Part shown: positions 43,870 through 53,702 of the stretch, piece by piece
Layout: every line of letters begins with the position of its first letter
Numbering within the stretch: the first letter of the stretch is position 1
Assembly: GCA_001598975.1 (NCBI GenBank)
Contig: BBXU01000031.1
Span: forward strand, 1-53,702
Direction: 5' to 3'
From: Parachlorella kessleri
Lineage: Eukaryota; Chlorophyta; Trebouxiophyceae; Chlorellales; Chlorellaceae
DNA: 53,702 bases
Made by a program: the position numbers and the translations under genes
Notes under the pieces: model-generated
Databases searched by the model: none
Seen by the model: the letters and a program-made list of their open reading frames with translations, nothing else
What the model was told of the DNA's origin: nothing

Positions 43870-46800
43870 TCATGTGTACTCTACCAAATGTGTGCAACAT
43901 GCTGCGTCCAGCATGTTACAAGCCTTTACTTGCCTGCGGCCAATGTGCCCTTGGTTCGCATGGATCCACACAGACCGGTCCCCATACAGCGCCTCCACTG
44001 AGGTATTGGCACGCTGCAGCAGTTATGGATGCACCTTGGCAAGAAGCCTGACAGCAGCAGCAAGCAAACTACTAACACCAATCCAACAGGCGCGTTCGTG
44101 TGCAGGGTGCAAGTGCCCACAGTGTCCATCCCCCACAGAAGCCCCGACCGCACAGCAAGCCTGCCAAGCTGTGCCAAATGGGGTTTTGGGCTACTGGCAA
44201 CCAACCCTCAACGCACAGTTCATCACCCACCTGATGCGCTCGGCTGTACTGCGCCAAGTTTGGGTACTCCTTGGGCTCCCCCGCAGCGCCCGCTCCAGGG
44301 TTAAGCCCATCAACCCACGGCGCCCTGCACGATCCCGCGCATGACGGCATGACCACTCTATGCTAGGAGCAGCATGTGATGGGAGCGGCGCCCTGAGCCT
44401 GACTTGTTAGTGGCAAGGACACAGTTGTCAAGGCCACTGCCGCAACCCAGCCACGCGAGGTGCACTGGTGTGATGTGACGTAAACCTCCTTGTCAACGCC
44501 AGCTGTGCACCAGGTATTCCATTGCACCAGGCACTCACCTACAGAGTGGGCAGGTGGTGTGGTGGCTGCCAAGCCACATCCGCATGCAGCCCACGTGCAC
44601 GTTGTTGCCGCAGCTTCCCGCACAGAAGGTGACCTGCAGGCACACAGCCCCGGTGCCACGACATGGCAGCTTAGCAACTGACTTACGTGAAAGAGAGCAG
44701 CAATGCAGGCCAGTATACATGACCTCGTAGCCCGCTGCACTAGCACCCAAAGCAGCAGCTCCAGACAGCTCCTGGACTATAGACCCACCCATGCACTCAC
44801 GGGCCCTCACTTTGCACCCACAGAGCAACATCATGCAACCCTTCACACCAGGCTCAAAGATACCATGGAAACCCACCTTGTTGTCCCCCATGCCCTGGGC
44901 ACTCAGGGACTCGAAGCAGATAGGGCAGTCGCCTTCCACCGGCCGCTGGTTGCCTGACGCATGCTCTTCACCACTGCCGCTGCCGCCCTGGCTGCTCAGG
45001 CGTCGGTACTACAGACAGGCAGGCACATGGGCACTACAGTCGAGCATAGACAAGGCGGCGCGCAGGGCACCAAGGCATTCCTCCACACTTCTGGGTTGCC
45101 TAACTGGGCCTGCCACGGACAGCATGCGAAGCGGGTGTACCTACTCCTGAGAGGGCGCCCTTAAGCAGAAAGCAGCAAAGCAAGAAGCAAAGAGGGCAGT
45201 TGGTGGCGCACAGGTGTCATTCTGCACTAATTGGCCATGGTACGCAGCTTGCAAGCCTACTATTTCTGTCCTAATTCTTCGGCTTCTCACCTGGGCACGC
45301 ACTGCGTCTGCCGCCAGTACACCCCTCTGGACCTCTGCTGGCCCCTCGCTCTTCTCCCCGGACAGAACCGCGTTCACCTGGCAAGGAAGCAGGCGCAAGA
45401 GCTCCCTTGGAAGAGGTGGTTGCTCAAGCACGCGCCTAGTGACCACCTCAGCGTCATGGGCTGGGCGCCATGGGCTTGTGCAGGTGTTCTCGGGATGGGT
45501 TGAACCTTCTACTTGTAGGGAGGGATGGAGTTAGTTCTTACCTCATCTGTAAGCAAGGCCCGCTGCCACACCAGCGGCTCGTCCGTGGGCAGCCTCAGCA
45601 CACGCAGCATCACAAATAGGATGTGCTTGCACAGGTTGCCCTGCAGCCGCAAATAGGAGCATGTAATTTTACTCAAAGAGTATGGCATACCACATAGTGC
45701 ATCGCTGTTCTCTTCCGCATGGGCACGCATTTGGTATCTTAGCCAAGCTACACACACGGCTGGCTCCACCCAGGCAGTATGAGATCCAAGCAGAAGTACC
45801 ACCAGCAAAGGCCACATACCTTGAGATAGTCGGGGCAGGTGCACTGGGGCTGCCGGCAGATGGTAACAGTGTATACTGCAGGCACACAGGATGTGAAATT
45901 TGAGTCACCAGCAGGAGCCCATGCAGGCTGAACCCAGGCATGTGTTGGCGACCCGTCCACGCAGCAAACCAGCCTCGGTAGCAACACACGCGCAGGAGCC
46001 TGCCTGCAAGCAGTCCACCCAGCAGCACCTCCAAAACGCCCGTCTTCTGAGGACATGAAGGCAGCGCCGCAGCCGGCCTTCAAAGCCTGTCCTTGCAGCC
46101 TGTGCTTGCTAGTGGTCAACACCTCGACGCCTTACCATTGCCGGTGGCTCCCAAGACAGCAAACTCCTCCGCTGCTCCCTCCTCGCTGCCCACCGGCGAC
46201 AGCAGCTTGCGGTCTATAAGAAATAACCTGTGCCCAGACCCTGCACGCATGTCATTCCAAACCTCTACAGCTGCACCCATACCCCAAAGTGAGTCCTGGT
46301 AGCCAAGGGTTGCTTGGCTGTGGTAGAAACCCTCACCACCCTTGAGGCGGCAGTCTCGTTCCTGATGCATGATGCCACAGGTGGCCAAAAGGTGCGTACC
46401 AGGAACAGAAGTACAACCCGCAGCAGCGACCATGTCACAAACACACCAGGTGGGCGAACCTGGCATAGCTCGTGAGATGCGCTCCTGGGATTTGATGGAG
46501 GTGCGCTGGCATAGCGCACAGTCCTTCCCGCGGCATCCACCCGCTTCTCAGGCTTGCCCTTCTTGCCCTGCTTCTTCCCGCGCTCGTCATCCACTGCCTC
46601 GGTCGCTGCAGCAAGGCCCACACAAGTTTACGCCACCATGGTTGCAAGCTGGGGCTGCTTCCCACTGGGACGCCCACAAGACATCGAACTGTACCCGTAT
46701 GCTGATGCAGCCAGGCCAAAGCTGAGCTAGGCGTGCTGGGCCAACTACGGCCACCAGCACCTGGGGATGCAAGGGTTCACCTGCAGAGATTCTGCGTTTC

Positions 46801-46940
46801 TTCCCCTTCCTCTTCCCCTCCGGTGGTCCTACCCCTGAAGCCTCCACAGCTGCTGCTTGCGTGGGCCTGGAGGAGGGCCCAGCCTCTTCACTGTCCTCGC
46901 CAGTCAAGTCAATGACGTTGCCTCGTTTCACTCTCGGCAT
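43870..46940 (-). CDS. ZSWIM2: SWIM and RING finger E3 ubiquitin ligase, ZSWIM2-like
   Basis: Ten exons on the minus strand: 46940-46781, 46605-46460, 46262-46136, 45875-45820, 45640-45542, 45377-45291, 45008-44877, 44633-44539, 44324-44231 and a less certain last exon 43992-43870, giving about 372 residues. The SWIM finger has C156, C158, C167 and H169 (CTCPDYLKGNLCKH). The RING has CPIC at 253-256, FCAGSC, NNVHVGC and CPLC ending at 300, as in ZSWIM2 (MEX). The N-terminus holds NVIDLTGEDSEE, a textbook SUMO-interacting motif with an acidic flank, then Lys-rich runs. I expect a nuclear E3. The last exon is ambiguous: a second acceptor six bases upstream gives a different tail ending at a TAA (43926-43928), just before a TGTAA on the minus strand at 43916-43920. 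The gene is divergent from ORC5. Confidence 0.85.
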
Positions 46941-47213
46941 CCTTTAAGACGTGCACAAGACCATGCGTTGACTCTGTCTAGTGATTCCACATGATTTATC
47001 TAGGGACCCGTTTTGTGCTGCGTGCCACCTCAGACCGCAGCACAGGCTCAAAAGCTGTAGCGCGCTTTGCATACGTATGCTTGCTTCGTAGAGCAGCCAA
47101 AAGCTAATGTTAACGTATCCTTTCAAATCGTTTAGTCATGCCTGTGGATGATATTTGAGCAGCCTCACTATCAAGGCAAGAGCTGTCCCTGATCGGTACT
47201 CACACGCACTGCC
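46941..47213. promoter_or_regulatory. Bidirectional promoter region, ZSWIM2-like gene and ORC5
   Basis: The start codons of two opposite genes are separated by 273 bases, so the promoters probably overlap. No clear core motif was seen. Confidence 0.55.
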
Positions 47214-50200
47214 ATGTTGCCAGCAACCAGCGGTCGGCACAAGGCAGCACTGGACACCAGCGCACTGGTGCAGCAACTTCAACAAAAGTGGCCCTGTCGG
47301 GAGCAGCTTATTGAGGAGCTGGCCCGCAGAGTGAGCAGCAGCAGCGGGGCCCCCGTGTTCATTTTTGGGCCCCCTGCCACAGGCAAGACAGCCATAGTAA
47401 GGTGAGCAACGCGGTTGTGTGCGGCTATGGACCGCGCTCTTGGCCCTGAAGCGGAGCTGCTTGACGTGCAGGGACATACTGCGACAACTGGGGGTCCGGC
47501 ACGCCTATGTGAACTGCCAGGAAGTCACCAAGCCCAAGCCGTTTCTCAGTTCCATCATCCACCAGCTTAAGGTCAGCAGCCAGTGTACACAAAAGTGTGC
47601 ACCTGTATTGTTAGATATGGAGGGAAGTTTGGTGCGTAGGAGCAGGTGCCGTAGGGATGTGCACTGTAGGGGAGGTGTAACCTGACATGTAAGACAGATG
47701 ATGACAGCACCCAAATAGAGTGGAAGTGGTCATTCTGCAGGGTGGCAAGCGGCGGCGAGATGAGGGGTACGACTGCGCCTCCAAGTGTGACAGCATCTCG
47801 GAGTTTCTCCAGCTGCTGCCAGGTCAGCCGCTAGCTGGGCTAATCAACCTGGCACGCAGGGCGGGCATCAGGCCCCACGGGTGCAGCAAGGGCCTGCCTG
47901 TCCTGCAGAGTGATGCAACCTCACCAAAAGCCGATTGCAGCAGCGCTGCTCCCATACCCACCCATACACCATTATGCTATGATGCTGAGCGCAGGTGTAG
48001 TGAATGGCCGGACACAAGGGGGGCGGCCCAGCGTTCGCAGCAGCAGCAGCAGCAGTAGCTGCTCCAGTGGCCCCAGGGACAGTTGGCTGGTGGTGGACCA
48101 CTCCGAGCGCATAGCAGGCAGCGAGCTGCTCACAGCGTTGCTCAAAATGCGGGGCAGCAGCGGCGTCAGGCTGGGGCTGGTACTGATCAGCAGCGTGCCG
48201 TGGAGCAGCGGGCGGTATCTTAGGGATACCGGGAATGTGGTGCAGCCGGATGCGGTGCTGGTGCCTGCCTACCGGGACCAGCAGCTGCAGAAGGTAGGAA
48301 GGGTTGCTGCTAGGCAGTGATGCTAGGTGCTGGCGTAGGGTGAGAGTGACCTTGGTGGCGTCGCCATGTGCGCCAAGCCAGCAAGCTAGGCGCTGTACGT
48401 GCTGTGCCATGCCATGGACTTCGATACCGAGTAGGTTTTAACCCCTACTTGCGCATGACATGAGTTAAAGTCTAACAGGGCATAACAGAGGCTGTGAGAT
48501 CCTGCAGATCCTGGAGCACCGGCGCCAGCAAGCGCAGGGTGGCGCTGCTGGGGACGGCTTGGCGTACCGCCTCTTCCTGCAGCAGCTGGTGCCGGCCCTG
48601 TGCCGTGCCACCAACAACCTGCTGGATGTGCAGGTGCGGGCGCAGCCAAAGCTTGATATCCCATGTCGCCCAGGGTTCTGGCATGCAACAAAAATGGAAT
48701 GCACCTGACAATTGTGGGGTAGACAGCGGTTTGGCAAGTGCCAGCTGCGTCCATTAGCAGAGCGGAGGGTAGGGGCACGTGCATTGTATGCATTTGGACA
48801 TTGTTGGGGCTGCGGCTTTTTGGAAGTGGCTGACCAGGTGTCGAGCTGCTCCTCCCATCTACAGACACGCGATGAGCTTGGGCCAAGGTTTGGGAGTGCA
48901 CAAACAATACCCAAGCCTTCCTTGCAGGCCGCAGCATCCTTTTTGTACCCCCGGTATCAGGAGCACCAGCGCCGGATACTTGGTGAGGGGCGGCAGCCTC
49001 AGGCCAAGGAGCTGTTCCAGTGCATCAGGCAGCATGTGCAGCTGGTCTATTCCAACTTAGACCTGCACAAAGGAGCCCTGGCCAAGAGGTGAGCCCACTC
49101 TGGCACACAGCAAGGCCTCAAGGCAGGGCACTTCTGGGCAAGACTGCAGTGTCAACTTCTTTAGTTGTGGCCTGACGCATGTGCCAACGTGCTGGGTGTG
49201 AGGGCGGCGTGGGGGTAGGGGGGAGGGCAAACACCAGGTTTAGGCTTTAGGTGGGCGACGAGCAGGCCTTGCGGCTGTTGCCTCCTCTGCTGCCTCTCCC
49301 ATGCCATCACTCCTCTCCGGGGAAGTCCTCCCACCCCGCCAGCCCACCGAGGCTTCCTACCAGTCACAAGCCAGCCCTGCATTTCTCCCATAACAGCCAT
49401 CGGGCGCCGGACAGCGGTGCGAGGCCCAGCTCAGCAGGGGCCGCTGGGTCCTCTGCCGGCGCCAGCGAGCGAGCTTCTACACCTCACCAAGCTCTGGCAT
49501 TTGAGCTGCCCTTCCTGTCCAAGTACCTGCTGGTGGCCGCCTACATCGCCTCGCGCAACAAGCCCACCACGGACCGCCAGGTGGGCTGCCTAGCGCCCTA
49601 GGGCTGCCTTGCATGCCTGCATGCATGCACAGGTCTGCGGCTGCACTGCCTTGATCTGCAGTGGAACACCACATCTGTGCACATCGCAAGCCTAGCTAGG
49701 CTGTCACCCCACCGGCTTGTGGAGACTGCGCTCTGCGCAGACTTCGCTGTGAGAGCCTCGGGAGACTGAGCGCACACACACAGCGTCGACAGCAGCCTGC
49801 AGACCAGAAGCGACAGACAGGCTGTGCAATGCCCATTGCCCGTGTTTGCAGATCTTTGACACATCTTACATGAAGCGCTCCCGAAAGGATGGCCAGGCAT
49901 CTGACCGTGCGGCAGAAGCAGCCCTGGAGGCGCGGCTGCGAGGGCCGCACAGCTTCCCCCTTGAGCGCCTGCTCCACATCTTCTACGCGCTGTACCAGCA
50001 GCAGGAGGAGGATGAGGGGCCTGCTAGTGCTGACGGGGAGGAGGAGCGAGAGGGGGGAGGGCCCGGGGATGCACGGGGTGCGGAGCAGGTAAGGCGGGGT
50101 GGCCCGGGATCGACCTGCACGGCGCTTGCAGCCGTCGGGCAGACGCAGCTGCTGCACAACCGTTGGATGTAGCCACCATCTGGTGCAGTGATGGTTGGGT

Positions 50201-50711
50201 GGCGCTTACGAGGGTGCCGGTGTTGCGGCGTGGGTTGCCGTGCAGGAGGCTTGGGCGGAGATGCAGCAGGGGGAGGTGCTCATGCAGCTGGCTACCCTGG
50301 TCTCCCTGCGCCTGCTGTCACAGGTAGGCCAGGCAGCCTTCTCCTGGTCACACAGGACCTCGCTCCGCGTCCATCTGCATCCCAGGCGGGTCGCGCTGGC
50401 CTGCGCTGGGCTGTCTGACATGGGATGCTAGGGTGCCAGCACACCAGAGTGCTCATGAGGGCACCAGAACCCGCCACGGAGGCATAAGCAGCAGTTTGCC
50501 ACCATGCTGGCACGCAGCGGCCACAGTGGCGTTGACCTGCCCACACTCCCACCCACACCCTGGCTGCTCCCTCCACCCTTCCTTCCTCTTGCAGACGTCT
50601 GGCGATGTGCTGGAGGGCGCCCTATACCGCTGCAACCTGTCAGAAGACATGGCCACAGCGCTGGCCAGCAACATCCACTTGCGCTTGCAGGACTACCTGC
50701 GCCTGGGGTGA
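47214..50711 (+). CDS. ORC5: Origin recognition complex subunit 5
   Basis: ORC5 is an AAA+ subunit of the complex that marks replication origins and loads MCM. Ten exons fit: 47214-47401, 47472-47571, 47741-47822, 47995-48293, 48508-48633, 48928-49088, 49397-49580, 49852-50088, 50246-50323 and 50595-50711 (TGA), giving 523 residues. Walker A is GPPATGKT at 52-59, followed by VRHAYVNCQE; the Walker B region is SWLVVDHSERI; and sensor-like VLISSVPWSS follows. The C-terminal half has LPFLSKYLLVAAYIASRN and RSRKDG, typical of the ORC5 winged-helix part. Two inserts look algal: a Ser run encoded by CAG/AGC repeats near 48036-48060, and an acidic Glu/Gly stretch in exon 8. Introns 2 and 3 begin with GTCAGC. 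Confidence 0.95.
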
Positions 50712-51628
50712 TGATCTTGCTAGGGGGATAACCACACCTCCTGCATGTGTAGGTAGTGCATATCGACTCAGTATTCGGCAGATATATAGCCAGCCTGTTA
50801 GCCAAGTTGTCCTTGGAAAAGCCTTTCGGCTGCGCATGGCCTCTGCTCTCGACTTCATATTGGCAAGACTCTGTCAAGCTGTCGCTGGTACGCCTCACAG
50901 TACACTGGGTGTTCAGCCATCACAAGCTGTGGTGGAGTCTTAACATGCGTAACATTAACATGTCCTGGGGCCTTCCAAGCTTAGCACAACCAACCATGAA
51001 ATGCAGCATTGAGAAAAATGGAATACACTTGGGAAGCAGGCTCACAGCGGACGACGTTGCCCAGTGCCAAAGAAATATGACAACACATAGTAGGTACGTA
51101 TGCATGCAGCAAGTCAAGAGAGCAGCTGCGGCGAGAGAATCGGTAGGTTTTGTGACAGATGCAGCCAAAAGCGGAGTAAGTTTCACTCTTGCCTGCTTGC
51201 AAACTAGCCTAGCTTCAGGGGAGCATCGAAGAATATAGCAGCACCAAACGTACAGGATCTTTCTCAAGCATCTTTCAAACTATCTCTCACATTTGACGAG
51301 TCTCTCAAAAGCCACACCAAATGAAATGCTCCTGCACACAGTTCACACTACAGCCCGCCTGCACACCATCATCCATCATCCAACTACCCACCACCTGACT
51401 GTATTGCCCGTAAATACTTCAACAGTTTCCGTCAACAAGGGAGGACAAGCCACCTGCCCGGTGCGGCTTGAAGGCACAGACAAGGGTGTGTCCAAAAATC
51501 ACCCATCAACATAGCCAGCTTAGGCGGGTTGCAACCCCTCGGAGGTGCAGCCGTAACCTACACCGGGCCACCAACGTCACAGCTGCATGTCTCCCACTTG
51601 CCCTGCACGAGCCCCCTCACAATCACAA
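50712..51628. other. Convergent intergenic region, ORC5 and ABCC gene
   Basis: This is 917 bases with clearly lower GC than the genes around it. A plus-strand open frame (50756-51238) has no recognisable motif. It should contain both 3' UTRs. I see no other feature. Confidence 0.5.
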
Positions 51629-53387
<1,759 letters not shown>

Positions 53388-53702
53388 CTGCAGGCGCCGG
53401 GCAGAGGGCAGCAGGGGAGGGGGCGTGAGGCGGGCGCTTGGGGTTATGGCTGGCTGGCTGGCTGGCAGGCAGGCAGGCCCATAAGCCAGCGGAAGTGGAA
53501 AGGTGGAGGTTTGCAGGGAGATATGTTGCAATGCATGCTTGGTTGCCAGGGCGGCAGGGGTGATTGCTCAGCGGGCACCAGCACCTGCATAACGGCGCCG
53601 GCCCCGCCAAGCCACATCCACGAGTGAAGTGTGCAGGCCACTACGCATTGGTGCACTGTACTTCCTTAAAGGCCTGTCTGTCAATCCCCCCGCCGCCCGC
53701 CA
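53388..53702 (-). other. ABCC intron running to the window edge
   Basis: No ABCC-like peptide is found upstream of the acceptor at 53388-53390, so this appears to be intron. It contains a (TGGC)/(AGGC) simple repeat near 53451-53477. Confidence 0.6.

Noticed and set aside
50756..51238. 160-residue plus-strand frame after ORC5
   Set aside because: It lies in AT-richer 3' DNA with no recognisable motif, and the long frame is probably chance.
53580..53640. Possible Walker A exon of the ABCC gene near the right edge
   Set aside because: The minus-strand frame there is Gly-rich but lacks the GxxGxGKS pattern, so the true exon must lie beyond the window.

Overview
The window is nuclear DNA from a eukaryote, most likely a green alga (Chlorophyta). 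It is GC-rich, and every gene is broken into short exons by GT-AG introns, often with a CAG|G acceptor. The proteins read like algal or plant orthologues, and a few genes are followed by TGTAA, the usual green-algal polyadenylation signal. There is no operon, plasmid, phage or CRISPR structure. I built the exon models by hand, requiring that splice sites and reading phase agree; exon coordinates are in each entry.

Layout: (1) 395-3263, + strand: 3' part of a mitochondrial-type aconitase. (2) 4460-17345: a tandem array of four units of about 3.2-3.4 kb, each with one minus-strand gene whose product ends in a MYND zinc finger. (3) 17850-21037, -: a spinster-like MFS transporter, divergent from (4) 21609-25712, +: a renalase-like FAD oxidoreductase. 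(5) 26134-28609, -: uracil-DNA glycosylase with an N-terminal PCNA-binding box, divergent from (6) 28985-31933, +: RRP1, a ribosome biogenesis factor. (7) 32269-34493, -: an RNFT1-type membrane RING E3 ligase, divergent from (8) 34762-35555, +: mitochondrial ribosomal protein uS17. (9) 36081-37855, +: a Mn/Fe superoxide dismutase with a secretory signal peptide. (10) 38938-42875, -: an SLC35F6-type transporter. (11) about 43870-46940, -: a SWIM+RING E3 ligase (ZSWIM2-like) with an N-terminal SUMO-interacting motif, divergent from (12) 47214-50711, +: ORC5. (13) 51629-53387, -: C-terminal half of the second nucleotide-binding domain of an ABCC transporter, running off the right edge.

Most genes are housekeeping and unrelated to each other. 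The unusual part is the MYND array. It lies between ordinary genes and its introns and spacers are duplicated together with the exons. One copy carries a start-proximal frameshift. A 30-bp in-frame repeat is present in copies 1 and 3 but not in 2 and 4. The roughly 400-residue region before the MYND finger resembles no family I recognise, so this family is my main candidate for something undescribed. Four divergent gene pairs share short intergenic regions (268-571 bp).
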